A DNA stretch of 64,000 bases from Gerris lacustris (taxonomy: Eukaryota; Arthropoda; Insecta; Hemiptera; Gerridae): NCBI GenBank assembly GCA_951217055.1, contig OX578277.1, positions 115,007,904-115,071,903 on the forward strand, given 5' to 3'. Shown piece by piece: positions 43,101 to 58,100 of this stretch. A program made the translations under genes and the position numbers. The stretch's first letter is position 1. Every line of letters begins with the position of its first letter. Below the pieces are notes generated by a model. The model saw only the letters and a program-made list of their open reading frames with translations. It was not told the origin of the DNA and ran no database searches.

Positions 43101-46100
43101 AAAGTTTAAGTTTCGAAAATTGTGATCATGTTTTATTCATGGTTTTCTTCTAGTAGTCTAATCAAGTGACCATTCAACTCGCATATTTTACATCGGATTC
43201 TGTTATAAGTTGTCTTAGTAGTTGCATTGGGAGCCAGCATTGGTCGAGGGTCTTAAGGCGCTCGCTCAGCTATCAAAAAGTCGAGGCAACTCGAGGTCGT
43301 GGGTTCGATCCCGTGCCATGATACTCTGAATTGCATCTATGGTTCGAGGACGGAGCAGGGCGAGGGACACCCCCTACGGGGCACTCTTCCCCCATGCTTT
43401 GACCCTCGCTTATATAGCTTACTTAAGTGACCACTCCATACTCGCTTCGGTGGTACAATGTACAAATGTATGATGTGTGAAGTAGCTGGAACTCTCCACC
43501 ACGGGGCGTAAAAAGGGCCTAAAAGATAGTCAAATTGCTAGGTTCGAACAAGTGGTTCGTCCTACCCGTTCAAGTAAGAAGTACTTGATTACTACTACTT
43601 GAAGTTGCATTAAGTTGGTTAATTTCACGATGTATTGTTAATTAGTTTTGTTCAGTAATTAGGAAGATAAATTCTACATAAACTTGGACATGAGTGCAGT
43701 CGATATAAGAACAAATAGTTTTAAAATATTAAATTAAACATGAGGGTTTTACCTTTAGATAAAGTGGTGTCGTCAGGAGTGAATATAAATATGATAAAGT
43801 CCATGATGAACATTGTGTCGAGTACCACACAGAGTATGAACACGGGACCTAAGTTCTTGTCCTTGAACGCTGTCAGCAACGGAATCGTTACAAGGGAACA
43901 AGTCACAGCCAAAAACTAAACACCAAATACTCATCTGAATTAACTCATCAGAACAATCTTATCGGGTCCACACTATATAACAAAACACCATATAACATGT
44001 AACATGTTATATAACTTTGTTGTAGGAAGTTATAAAACATTAACAATAACTTGTACAATAACATTGTTAAATAACCTTTCTGTCCATGCTATTTCTACTT
44101 ATAACCATGTTATTTAAAATATTTCAAAACATGCAGTAGGTTTAATAATGTCGCGGAGGGAGAACGGTATAGTGCTTGCTGCAGCAGCCTGTGTAATTTT
44201 GGCAACATAAAGACGGCAGGAATTGTTATATTGGGTTCGACCTTCAAAAAGCTCGACATGTTTACAGTGGAACCTCACTTTTATACGATCTTAGGGGGGG
44301 TGACACACTTCGCCACCCAGGTAGCGCCACCTGGGTGGCGCCCACCTGGTTAATGCCTCTTGCTCCCACCACCTGACTTGCGCCACCCACTTATATGAGG
44401 GATGCAGTCAGCCCCAGATTTGATTGCCCCTATATTTGATTGAAGGAGTGGGGGCTGAGTGGCAGGGACTTGGGTGGCACCGTGTGACAGGCTCAATTGA
44501 AAACAATGGGTTGACCGGGTGGCGCCACCTGTTGAAGGCGGCTAGACCGTCGGACGGTCGACCGTGTAGTGCCACCCGGCAGGTGGCGCTACCTCGTGTG
44601 ACAGGTTCCATCTATTCTCATAGACGACCGGGTAGCGCCACCCAGGTGGCGCTACCCGGGTGGCGAAGTGTGTCACCCCCCTTAGGACAGATGGTTTACA
44701 ACACTCTCTCCATTTGAACGACAGCAGCTATTTCATCCCAAAAATCGTGCATCTTGTTTCTGTCATACTCCGTATCTGTCGGGTCCCACAACACCTTTTT
44801 CTCTCGATTCAAATCAATCAGTTGACTATGTTTTTTCTTTTGTCCATTCCATTTTTATAGCAAAATTAGAGGTAATTCGATAGTCTGTATACTTAACTTA
44901 ATTACACGGAGAGATCATTTGTTTCTTAGCACTGACTGATATGTAAAGGGATCGGGCGACAGGTGGAGGGGCCATCAGTGATAAGGGCTAGGGAGCCACG
45001 TGGCACGAGGCGGGAAGGGAGAAAAGTGAGGGAGCGGGGAGAAATGTTTTAAAACATCCTCTGATGTTATAGACACTCCGTGGATAACATGTAACTTTGT
45101 TATAAAACAAAAAAAATGTTACTTAACATGGAGTTATATAACTTTTTTTTATCAGACTTTTTGTAACATGTTATATAATTTCCTAATATATAATATAACG
45201 GGTTATATAGTGTGGACCTGGCTTTAGGAATGAGAGCATCATTCAATGGTAGAACAACAAAGTTTTACATTTATTAACGTTTCACAATAGTTATTTATAT
45301 AAATAGGCGCCAAAATGGAATTTTACTGACGAGATTAAGTTAGCCTCTGAGCTAGAGGCGAGGACAGGCTATGAAAATAAAATTTAAATTTATTGTTTGT
45401 ATCTTTTATAATACGCAGATTTCTTTGAAAAAGTCGCTCATTAAGTCATGGTGCAGGACTGGACTTTGTTTTCCTTTTACAGTAAACAAAACCGATATCT
45501 CTTTAAATTATACATTAACATAATATTAAAGTATAAAAACCAGCGGAAATTGAACTGTTCCGAACCCTTCAGAATAGTAGATAATAGTCATTTATGCACC
45601 TAGGGAATAATGTAAAATATTATTTCCCGCTAGACTGAGTTGGTTCCTGAGGCAAAGCCGAAGGAATCAAGGCAACTAAATCCCGAGGCTAAGCCGAGGG
45701 TATTAGGTATACTAATTTCTGAGGCGAAGCCGAGGGATTAATGCCAATTAGGATTACATACTAATTAACAAAAGCTAAACAAAAGTAAACAAAACATCGT
45801 AGAATGACTCACAATACAGCTGGGAGTTTAAAAGCAGTGATGCCAATCTGATTTCAGTAAATTCACTACATTTGCCATTCATTCTTTACTATTCACAAAA
45901 TAATTAGATTGGCGATAGTGGATTATAATCCCTTTTTTACATTATAACCCCGTTTTCACATTATTTCCCTGTTTTTAAGAACGGGCATGAAAAGACCAAT
46001 ATTATAACCCATAAACTAGCCCTGAAATAGTACATTAAGTGTCTAGTGCAGAAAGTAGCATTTTGCATGCGAGTGGGGAGTTTGCACCCGAGTGACAGCG

Positions 46101-49100
46101 GGGGTAGTAAAACCACACGAGCAAAGCAAAATGCAGTTTTCCCACAAGTTGCATACCGCGCTTTATCTACGATTGTGGATTTTAATAATAAAAGCAGAAA
46201 AAAAATATTTAATAAAATTCCTGTATGTAAGTTCGTATTTCTCTTTTGATAAAGATGACATTAATTCATTAGTTGTATTTTGTGCCGAATTAATTATTGC
46301 GGGAGGCGTATTATTCTCCTCATTTTCGTCATAATAACTTAAATCACTTTTTTTTTCTCACTAAAAACTCGATATAAACAGTTACTTGAATTAAACAAAC
46401 AGCAAATTCGTTTTGTCAACAACAAACACGCTAATAATGTGATAAGGTGAAGAATTTTTTATTTCCACACTAGTGTGGAAATAAAAGAAGAATTATGAAA
46501 CACGCATGCGCAATGAATACAATTACGAAAAGAACCACTTTTTATGCATCTAAACGTAGATAAAATGTTTATAATTCGTGCCAATCGTAAATAAAGATTA
46601 TTTTTCTATGTGATTTTCCATATTAACTGAAAAGTAAATAATACTGTACCAGTGAAGTGTTCCAGATGGTGAGGAAACTCGTAGAGGGATTGATCATCCA
46701 GGGAAATGAAGTAATGAGACAGGCATCGTCGTACAGCAGCTCCTCTTTCTCCTGTACAACACAATACAATACATTCCCCCAGGGATAATGAAAACCAACA
46801 TAGTCTAAGTCTAGAGCATCGTTTCCCATCATTTTTAGGGTCCGTAGGCAAAACCAAGGACCCTTATATTTTCCTGCGTGTGTCTGTCCGTCCGTCCTGT
46901 CGCCTGCTCTCACGGCTACACTTTTCGTCCTATCACTTTGAAATTTGGCATGTATGTGTCTTGTACCTGCCCACATATTTTAAAAATATAGCGACTTAAA
47001 AAAAAAATATTTTTCAAAAAAATTAAAAAAATACTTTATCAGAAGTTTGGTTATGTGTTTTGAGAATATCAGACCCATAGGATAGTTCAAAGTAAGCTTT
47101 TTAGCATTTTAAAAAACACCATCAATAGGGTACTACTTAAAATATACGCAGGGTTGCCTACGGAACCTCGCTGTTGACCTATTTATTGATGCTGAATCCC
47201 TATATATATCTCCTAACTATTTCCGCTACCCAACCGTGAATATTGTGTATTGCATATTGCATAACCTAACGATTGCAGGGATATACATGGCCCCAAGAGC
47301 CTGAATTTTATTACAATCATTACTAGATTACGGAGAAGGGTGATTTTGTTTAAATAAAAAAAAATGAGCAAACTCATAATCTTAAATCGGTTAATGGCAT
47401 TGATTGTAATTATTTTCAGTTGTTTTATAGAAATTCCGTATTATAATGCGCATTCCTGAACACATTTTGGTGGGCTGATGACCCTTTGTCGGAAGTTTAA
47501 GAAGCTTCTAGGAAGTATTATAACTCCTGTTGCAATCTGAGCCAACCAACATATAAGCTGAGTCCCACAGAGCGTGAAAACCGATGCGTGCCGCGCTTTC
47601 GTACTTGCTGTCGTGCATTTGCTGGAGTGACCCCCAACATTAAGGGGTCGTGAAAAATTCACAAGGAGTGAAGCATCGAAAACGTAATTAAGTTGATCAT
47701 GGGTTGCTGACCATGAACGATCTCCTTATCGAGAGTTGTGCAGTTGTGAGTTCGGTATTTGTTGGATTTTATTGTGTGGGTCGTTGTTGAACAAATGAGT
47801 GAATTACAGAATTTATCTGCTCCAGATTTTAGGCGTGAGCTCCACGCTTGCCTGTGACGTCACTTCCAACTTCAAACGTTACCCGCTCCACAAAGGAACA
47901 CCGACGAAGGCAGCACCTGCTCGACTGCGTCATCTCGATATTGGATTAGCCCGACTCAAGGGACCCCCGGGGAATCTAGGTACAATCTAGGGTCAAGAAA
48001 GCTAGTATAAATACGTCGTCCCTCACTCCAGACGTCAGTATGTCTTGTTGTTGCATCAAGTAAACATCATGATGCACCACACTCCTGAAGATTGAAGATG
48101 CTTCCAGTAGTGGAAGCAAAACTTTCAACCCCTTCGTGACGCGGATTTCACCGGAAAACCAAGCTGTTTAGAATGGGAAATGTTAATTTTCTCTATGATC
48201 TAACAAATAACAAACCTTGATAGGTACGTAAACAGTGATGGAAGGAGTGACTTTGAGCAGCTCATGCTCTATGGCTCTTCTTTTCCACTCGTTCAGCATG
48301 TGCAGGTTAAACATGGGGGAATCCTGTCACATATAAAACAAGTTATATCTTAATATTGCAATTACCAAATTAGAATTGTTAGGGTTACAAATTGTTAATT
48401 ATAAAGTGCATTAAAGCCCCCTATACACTGTCAAAATTTTTGAGCAAACATCATGTTTGCGCAAACATTTTGACCGTGTATGGGGCTGTTTGATGTTTGT
48501 GCAAACATGATGTTTGACGTGTATGGGCTAAATTTGCCCGACATCAGGTTTGTGCAAACATTTTGAGCAAAATGTTTAATCGGGTATGGGGGCCTTAATA
48601 GTCTGTTAATTAGTAAGTCACATAGTCTCCTCGCATACTGTTGATGTAATAAAAAGTAAAAGTAGGAAGAAAAAGTAAAACAAGGAGAAAAAGAAGGATT
48701 AACAACTTAATTATTTTATAAATAGTAGAGAATGAATGACTAATGTAGTGAAGTTGTTGAAATCAGGTTGGTGACACTGCTTTTTCGACCTTATTTGTAA
48801 TTTGTTCTTATCATTGTTTAAACCTGCATCTAAATAACCTTCTCTTTGAGTTTAATTGCAATTCTTATTTGTTTTTAATATTGAATCACTTATATCTTTT
48901 AAGTGATAGCTTTTAAAAGAGCTAACAATTATTGTTATTTATTAAAATTAAAATAATTTTATTTATTAATTTTGTATTTTCTCCCTACTGGAGATGAAAT
49001 ATTGTATGTACCTCGGGAGTTAAGTGCTATAATTCCCCCCGCGATAATTAGCGTTATTCTCGGCTAAGCCTCCGGAATTGAAAGGCTTATTCCCTCGGCT

Positions 49101-52100
49101 TCGCCTTTGGATTTAGGGACCACGGTTCTTTCGGCTTCGCCTCAAGAACCAACTTATTCGTTTAGGAAATAATGACTTACTTTACTCCCAAGGTGCATTG
49201 TAGTAGTAGTAGTAGTAGTAGTAGTCTAGTACTTCCTACTAGAACGGGTAGGACGAACCACTTGTTCGAACCTTGCAATTAGGCCATCTCTCAAGGTGCA
49301 TAAATAACTATTTCTTTTTTGATAGATAAAAATTTGGAAATATATCGATTTGGATCCTTCAAGGGTATAGAAAAACCATGTTACTTCATTTTGTGTTCGG
49401 CAACGTTTTGGTCTAGCCGGCCATTTTCAAGCCTAAACAAGAGAATTTATGTAAATAGTGTCTCAACGTTACATAAAAATGAATTTAACTCCGAGTTTTT
49501 CTATATCCTTGAAGGATCCAAATCGATACATATCAAGTTATTGAGGGTACCTTCCTTTAAAGTTTATATTTATAAAAATTTGGAATTTATCAATTCGATT
49601 TTTTCAATTTATGGTTTTAAGGCTACGGCCACACCGGAGCTACCTCGCTTGGAGCCTAGCGAATCGCCATGTAGAACAGAATGGACTGTTCGACTGTCTA
49701 GCGACTGGCTAGGTGACTCGCCTAGTAACCAAGCGCGCGGTGTGGCCGCTCTCGTATGTTCTAGAAGGTTGGTTCACATGGATTACACGCCTGGCGACTC
49801 ATCAAGCCACTAGGCTCCAAGTGAGGTAGCTTCGGTGTGGCCGCAGTCTAAAGGTCTTAGGACCGACCGTAACCGTACCGACACATGCAAAATATATTCT
49901 TCGTATAGATTAGTTAGGGACTGCGCCCATTAGACCGTTCCATCACCGGCTAACACCATGCCCTTTCAGCCAACAATTAATCGGAGAGAATATTTTGTAT
50001 GTGAAAGCACGCTCCGTGCATGATACGCAACGTTGCCAAACCGGGGTGTGCAGACGGTAGGGTGACCATAGTTTAGAAAAAAGTTTAGTCCAAAACAGGA
50101 CATTGGAATTTGCGGGGGGGGAGGGGGTCGAAGCCCCTTCTTTAGCTGAAAGCTGGAAGACCAAACTAAAAACTACTTTCTCTAAAATTGGTGTTTTTTT
50201 TGGTAATATCATTTTCAATTTTTTCCAACAATGTATTAAATTGGAATGACGTCATGCGAAAATACTAGAAACATTTTTCTTCATCATCTACTAGGTGTCT
50301 GTATAACGTCCAATATTCTCTCTCAGTTTTTCGTTTTCTTAGAGATTCGTTAATCCAGTAGCGTCTCGCGTTCTTCTCAGGGCAAGACCTGAGAATCCTA
50401 GTTAGTTAATAATCCTGGTTCTTCTAACCAGGTTTATTCCAAGGAACGTATTTATGTCGTCATCTAATATTTTTTTATACCTAATGACTGGTTGACTGGT
50501 TCTTCCTGAGATTTGATTTGAATTCGTGTTTATCGGGTTCATATTAAATCTCAGTTATCCAGCCCGTGTCTTGAACATAACTCAAATGGGAATTCGCCAA
50601 ACACTTTTACTTGGGGTAATTTTCCATGGAAATATTAAGGGGACCCAACACTTTTCGAATACCCTGTATCTGTACAAAGACCAAAACAAAAAAATATGAT
50701 CTGTAATACTGACCTGTACAAACCATTTTTTGGTGCGGTCTACAATTCTATTCTCGTTTATAGAGATGAACCTATTCTTTAAGTACAGCACCTCATCTCG
50801 CCTTGGCCTGGTTGCATAAATAAGAAAATAACTTTATTTTATAGTTTTCTACAACAAATTTGCATTTTGAGGATGATCAACTCAATATTAAGTCTTATCT
50901 ACTGTATGCGCGTAAGGAGTTGTGACTTTTGACACTCAGATTGGCCAACCTAAATGAGGAAAAAAATAAAGCCACTAAGCCTGTTGGAGGGGTGGGGCCA
51001 GTAATATTTTTGTTTGCCTAGTTGGCTGTCCTTCTAGGGCTAGTGACACACTTCGTCACCCGGGTGGCGCTTCCCAGTCAGCAATGAGAATAGAATGGAA
51101 CCTACCACACGAGGTGGCACCACCCACCGGGTGGCACTAAACGGTCGACCGTCCCAGGGTCCAGCCGCCACCTGCAGGAGGCGCTACCCGGTCAGCCCAT
51201 TGTTTTCAATTGAGCCTGTCAGACGGTGCCACCCAAGTCCCTGCCACTCAGCCCCTACTTCTTCAATCAAATATAGGGAAAATCAAATCAGGGGCTGACT
51301 GCATCCCTCATATAAGTGTCTTTAGTGGTCAAACTGTTGTTAAATAATTGTTGCAAGTTCCACGCGACATTCGGCAAAAAATTGTAAATTCAATTTTTAA
51401 AAATTGAAAAATTGTTACTGTCCTCTTTGATACGGGGGTACACTGTATGAAACAAACTAGTATTTTTTTTGTCTGAAATTATTGGATGAACCCAAAAACG
51501 CCTCTTTCCCTTCTTTTTTTCACGAAAATAATTATTAGCAGGCACAGCTATCTCCTCCGGGTGCATTTCTCGACTGGTCGAAAAAAGTAAAAACTCGGGT
51601 GGCGCAAGACAGGTGGTGGAAGCAAGTGGCATCAACCAGGGTGGCGAAGTGTGTCACTACCCTAAAATTCAAAATTCGGACCTCTCATTGGCTCCCCACC
51701 CTAATTTTTCGGATTTTCCCAAAAGTCGCAACTCATAACGCGCATACTGTAGTAGGGTTCAATGGAGCCATTCACACAGGGTGTGCTAGCATTGAAGAGC
51801 AGTAAGTTAATTAAAGAACTATCTCACTCAGTCCATCCAGGGCTATTAAATGAATAATTATGCAAAATAAAGAATCAATTAATATTAAATAAACAAAATG
51901 AACTTACGTTGCACCTTCAAAACTATCGACCATTGACAGGTGAACATATTTACCATACGCTTCATTCAGCGTACCCTGCACACACACAATCAAATTATAT
52001 TTTAACAGCAGCCGACTCAAAACATGCCTCTACCTACTAACACTCTGTTAATTGTTCCAGAGATTTTATGATTACTAACAAAGTTAGGCTTTGACAAATT

Positions 52101-55100
52101 GCAACGATATAAAAGCTTATATTCTTAAAATAACTTAAGAGGTGAGAAAATAGGGTTACCAAACAACTAAACGAGTTACCTCACATACCTCGCATTATCC
52201 TCGAGTAGAAATGTCTGTGCTTGTAGATAAAGGCGAGCTAACTATAGAGAGATAACTGAGGGATACTCTGTACTAGGCTTTTACCCGGTAATAACAAATT
52301 TATGTTTTATGTTTAATTTTATATAAACATACTTAGTTTAAACAAAAAAATCTGTCCGAAACAACTCAGACAAACTTTCTCATATAGGAGTTTATAATTA
52401 CTTAGCCCGGTGTTTCCATTTATTAGTTTTCAAATGTACATTTAAATATTATTAAACATTTCATCAAAATGTATCATAAAAATAACTTTTCCTGGGCGGG
52501 GAATCGAACCCGGGCTCTCTCCGTCCGCGTTTTAAGCTTTTTTCTCAGGAACTAGATATTTCCCGGGAAAACGGCTTATATCGTTGGATTCGTATTCAAA
52601 TGGACTACATTTTAGAATTTTTTAATCAAAATCGTCGGAACCGTTTTCGATAAAAAAATTTTTTTTCAGGTTTTTTTCAGAGTTTTTGGGGGTAGGGCCC
52701 CAAAAATTATAGCTAAAATTCATTTCTCGATTTCGCCTCGGGGTATGATTTTTGTGAACATGTATGCCAAATTTTGTCAAAATCGGCTCAGTAGTTTAGG
52801 CTCTAGGCGTCTGCACAGACGACAGACAGACATTTTTTAAAAACCACTTTTTTGGACTCAGGGGACCTCAAAACGTGTAAATCCATTAAAATCTCAAAAT
52901 CGAATTTTCGCGCCATCACAATACTTTCTCTTTATATGAGAAAGTAAAAATAAGTATAGAGAATAATTGCTATTATTCTGGAGTAAAACTAAAAGAGATA
53001 CCTTATAATTTAAAATATAAAAGATAGACTGTGATAAAATAACTAAAAGATAGAATAGAAGAGTGGTAGATAAAATTGATGAAATATGATAATAAAAGAA
53101 ACGTCCTAAAAGTTTTAAGGGTATGGTCTTCAAGGGTCAGCAGAAACCAGGTGGGTGCGTGACCGTCTAATTGGGAGAGGGAGACTTCATCAGAAGGGTG
53201 AAGAGGATGAGTGGCGCAGATTGGCCCCTTTTAGCCTAGGAGTTGACCCCACGAGTCAGGGACACGGTACCTGGTGTGTGTGGATGAAAGATGGCGACAA
53301 TCGGACAATATCCCCAGATGGGTGGTTCTGATTGAGGTGTCCAATTCAATTGTCCCAGTCGCTACTGTCGCTAGGATAACGGGAGGAGATCCGGGAAGAA
53401 ACCACGATTTGTTTCGGCCGCTTTGGAGACAGAAAGGTGACTCTAATCTCCAAACTCCTTGACCGAAGCTTGTTGTTCCACCATGGTTATCCCAGCTCCA
53501 GACGATCCGGTAACCTTGCACACACCTTATCCACTTGTCACTCCCAATGCGTTTTACGTACCCACTCCCCTCTTCCTCTACGGTTTGACACTAGGTTTGT
53601 TCCAACCTCTATTTGTACCGTCCTTTGTATCGTCCTGCGGATCGTTCGGGAATAGTTTAGGACAGGTTTTATACGCATGCGCTAACATTGTACTGTAATA
53701 ATGTCAGGTTGGAACGAGTTTAGGACTATAATTCACACTGTATTGAAAACATTCAAGGAAACCTAACAGTTAGGGAACCTTCCTGTTGATATTTGTGACT
53801 ATTGACATAACTGCGCATGTCATACAAACCAGTACATGGTATTAGGTTTGTTCCAACCGAGCATTGTACCGTCCGCGGGATCGTTACCGGCATGCGCAGT
53901 AGATAAAAGCCATTCCAAGCTGACTTGGGACAGTGTTTCGTACCGTACACGAAACTGTTCCAACCCCGGCAGGGATCGTTTGCGAACCGTTCACTGTACG
54001 GTCCCAACGATCCTCTGACAATACCATGTACTGGTTTGTATGACATGCGCAGTTATGTCAATAATTACAAATATCAACAGGAAGGTTTCCTAACTGTTTT
54101 TAATACAGTGCGAATAATAGTCCTAAACTCGTTCCAACCTGACATAATTTTATTACAGTACAATGTTAGCGCATGCGTATAAAACCTGTCCTAAACGATT
54201 CTCGAACGATCCGCGGGACGATACAAAGGACGGTACAAATAGCGGGGTTGGAACAAACCTAGTGTCAGAGGAACGTTGGGATTTTGGGATCGTACAGTGA
54301 ACAATCCCTGCCAACGTTGGAACAGTTTCGTGCACGGTACGAAACACTGTCACAAGTCGGCTTGGAACAGCTTTTATCTATTGCGCATGCCGGTGACGAT
54401 CCCAGTAACAGTGCTTGGTTGGAACAAACCTACTATCTACCAAAACAAACCCAATCTCAACGGAATTGACCAGCATCGTTGTTTCGGACTCACACAAACC
54501 GAACTCCAACGCTAACCCGACAATACCTTAACAATTAGCTATAATGAATTATCGTTATAATGTACGGTAGTTAGTCGGTATATAGTAAAACAGAGGGGAG
54601 TAACAATCTAAAGAAGGTGTTAGGAATTTTCTTTATTAGACAGTTACTCCCCTTATAAAAACAGAAGGGTGATATTCCTTTGTCCCAAAGTACATAGGAC
54701 TAAACATCCCCTTGTCTTAACAGTTATTTAGTCAGTCATTTATATTCTAAAATGAATAGGGGAGTAACAATTTAAAGAAGTACTATATAGTCGTATTTCA
54801 CCTTCAACCTCATCTATGAACTCAGGACTTGCACATTCTACGTGAATCTTATCATAAAGTCTTACCTAACACACGAATTTATATTTTGAGTCCTCTGTCA
54901 TCCTTAAACAAGGATACATTATTACGTATTAAATGTATTACTTGTTATTGTTAGCAGTTCACAATACCATCTTACCCACAATCCCCCCCCCCCTTTCCGC
55001 TATTTCAATCAGTATTCTTTTTTTTTCTTTCTTTTTTAAATTTATTTGACAATTTCATAAGCAATAACGATGACATAAGTTTGATTGGCTTGTTACACAT

Positions 55101-58100
55101 GATGTGAGAAACTGTCCATTGACAGTACTCACGGTATTAGACATGAACATTACACTTTATTAATTGATGTTTAATAAGTCACTAGGCCACTGTGTTTTTA
55201 GGCGTCGAGGAGGGTTGCCAGGCATGAATGGTGATGGTGATGTTAGGTTGTGGATTACAGGATTAGGATGATGGGAAATTAAGTCATGGAATGATTTGTA
55301 TCGGGAGGTTACTAGGTTGCAAACAAAGGGAACTTTGAGGACACTGTGAAGGGTAGAGTTGCAAACATAAAAAGGTGCGTTAGTTATTCTTCTAAGGATT
55401 TTGGATTGAAGGGATTGGATACGGTAGGAGTTGGAACGCTTGGTGCATCCCCAGAGTTCAATATCATATTATGACCAAGTGGGCTTAATTATGGTGTTAT
55501 AAATGAGTAATTTGTTATGTATGTTGAGTTTAGATGTGTAGTATAAGAGTCTGTGTAAAAGTTTCTAGCGTCGGTTGCAGTCTTGTCGTTTACAGATAGG
55601 GCTTAATCCCCATTTATTACTGAGGTGAAATCAACAATTTTAGTTGGTCTTTTAGTCAGAATTACATAGGTTACCTCAATCATGCGCATGATTCTGGGGT
55701 AGAAATGTCTGTACTTGTTGATGAAGGTGAGGAAAGCACAGAGAGACAGCTCGTGAGTGACTGTGAACCCCGCCGCTCTGAACGAGACCCTGGCCGGTCT
55801 CACCACCAGCAGATTGGTGATGCAGAGGCTGCTTCCTTCTCCAAGAACCATCAAACTGGAGTTATCATCCTCATCTGACAGCAGCTGAAAACAACAATAG
55901 TAGAGGATAAACACATGGACCCATCTCACTTTGTTATCATCCTCATCTGACAGCAGCTGAAAACAACAATAGTAGAGGATAAACACATGGACCCATCTCA
56001 CTTTGTTATCATCCTCATCTGACAGCAGCTGAAAACAACAATAGTAGAGGATAAACACATGGACCCATCTCACTTTGTTATCATCCTCATCTGACAGCAG
56101 CTGAAAACAACAATAGTAGAGGATAAACACATGGACCCATCTCACTTTGTTATCATCCTCATCTGACAGCAGCTGAAAACAACAATAGTAGAGGATAAAC
56201 ACATGGACCCATCTCACTTTGTTATCATCCTCATCTGACAGCAGCTGAAAACAACAATAGTAGAGGATAAACACATGGACCCATCTCACTTTGTTATCAT
56301 CCTCATCTGACAGCAGCTGAAAACAACAATAGTAGAGGATAAACACATGGACCCATCTCACTTTGTTATCATCCTCATCTGACAGCAGCTGAAAACAACA
56401 ATAGTAGAGGATAAACACATGGACCCATCTCACTTTTCAACGTAGACTACAGTGATATTAGACTCAAGCAAGCAATTCTACAGTTATTTCAAAAGTGTAC
56501 TTGAGACCAATCAGTCATGAAAAGAATACCAAATTGGTCTTCATATTGTAAGACGGTCCGATAATTTTAGGAAGCATGGAAATTGATTTTATTTAATAGA
56601 CCGTTAATTTATTTATTCTAAGAATTCTAACAGGATATGGACTGTCTGAAATGTGTTGGTAGTAGTGTGTATTTAAGTAGATTTGAAATAGTGGTCATGA
56701 GCTTTGTCTTATTTTGTTTCTTATCTTTTATATATTATTCTTATCTTTATAATTAGGAAGTAGATAAAATCAGTTAGACGTTGTCGCTCGCTGACTCACC
56801 ATCTCCTTTTACAACCGCTATTATTTTTAGTGTACTCTTCTGCTAAGTTGTACCACGCGTGTCCCAATGTGTCCTGTTTCCTTTTCCTACCCTCTTCAAC
56901 CTCACTCCATCCCTACCACACTTCTTTTCATCGGCTACATCAATAGATAAGGTATTTATTTTATTTCCTGCCTTTATATATTGGGGATTAGTCAACTGGA
57001 CCACCAGAACCCTACTACAGTCCACAATCCATTATTTACCAATTTCCACCAAATAGTGTTATTTGTGTTATCGTGGGAAATGCAATTTTGCCAGATTTTA
57101 CAAGCTGGTACGTGTATGCTGAATTTCTATTTAGCTGATAATGGAGCAGAGGGGATAAAGTCTCCTGTAGGAAGGGAGAGAGTGAAATATGTTTGGATCA
57201 CTCTGATCTGGACTCTTCCCCACGTATGTCTAAAGCTTTCCCTCTTCAGGGGTTTGTCATCTTACACTTTGGAAGCACATTATAAACTGTCAATTGCAAC
57301 CACAAACCTTAAAATGGCGGAGGCGCCGGGCAACGATCCCGTTACCTCTCACAAGCCAAGTGAGAAACCCCAAATCTTACAGTCTTACTAATTAGAAAAT
57401 GTATCTATTAAGAAAAAAAAGTAAAGTAAAACAGTACTATAATGCATGTAGGGTAATAATTACATCTATGGATCCCTGCGCTATGTAGATCATGGAAGTG
57501 GCTACAACTCCTCTCTTGACAATGAGATCACCTCCTAGGTAACATTTGATCTTCATGTATCTGGCTAGTTCTCTAGATACATCCTCCGGTAGTTCCTTCA
57601 GTATGTAGCACTGATAAACAAACAACTCTCTATAATATTCTATTTAAATATGTATTCGTTTTATTATGACGATACCCATTGCCTCTGCACATATGGATCA
57701 CTCAAGTGACAACTTGCATGTTTTACCAGGATCTTACATGGGCAAGTTGTAAGTTTAATCAATTCTAGTCCATAATAATCTTTCACAAGTGATAAAAACA
57801 GTACCTATAATGTTCAACAACAACAATTATAATTATGAACATAATGTTGAATAATTATGTTCGTGCTTCTAAATGTTTGTTGATCAATTAGCACATTATG
57901 TAGCACAGAAAATCTCAAGCCTTAGCAACAAACTAAACATTTTTAAATTGATACAAAAAGTCAATTACTTGAGATCCTAATATTATCAGACATGTCAACC
58001 ACCAAACAAAGGCGGAGGCACGGGATCGAACCCACGACCTCGTGCTTCCCTAAATGTATGTATTATGTCTGAGCAATTCTGACCATGTCTAAAGCCACAG

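Noticed and set aside
43290..43320. True tRNA genes at the GGTTCGA motifs (also 35749, 52500, 58018)
   Set aside because: Box B motifs lie in repeated SINE bodies without a complete cloverleaf.
49319..49813. 164-residue plus-strand frame as a gene
   Set aside because: Its second half is a MITE and the first half has no domain or splice support.
53231..53698. Overlapping frames on both strands as a small gene
   Set aside because: No recognisable domain, no splice context, and the right half enters the A-B-A'-B' repeat.
55603..56433. 276-residue open frame with eight 24-residue repeats, as a novel repeat protein
   Set aside because: It is the 72-bp minisatellite read through intron sequence; the only supported coding part is exon 6 (55675-55884).
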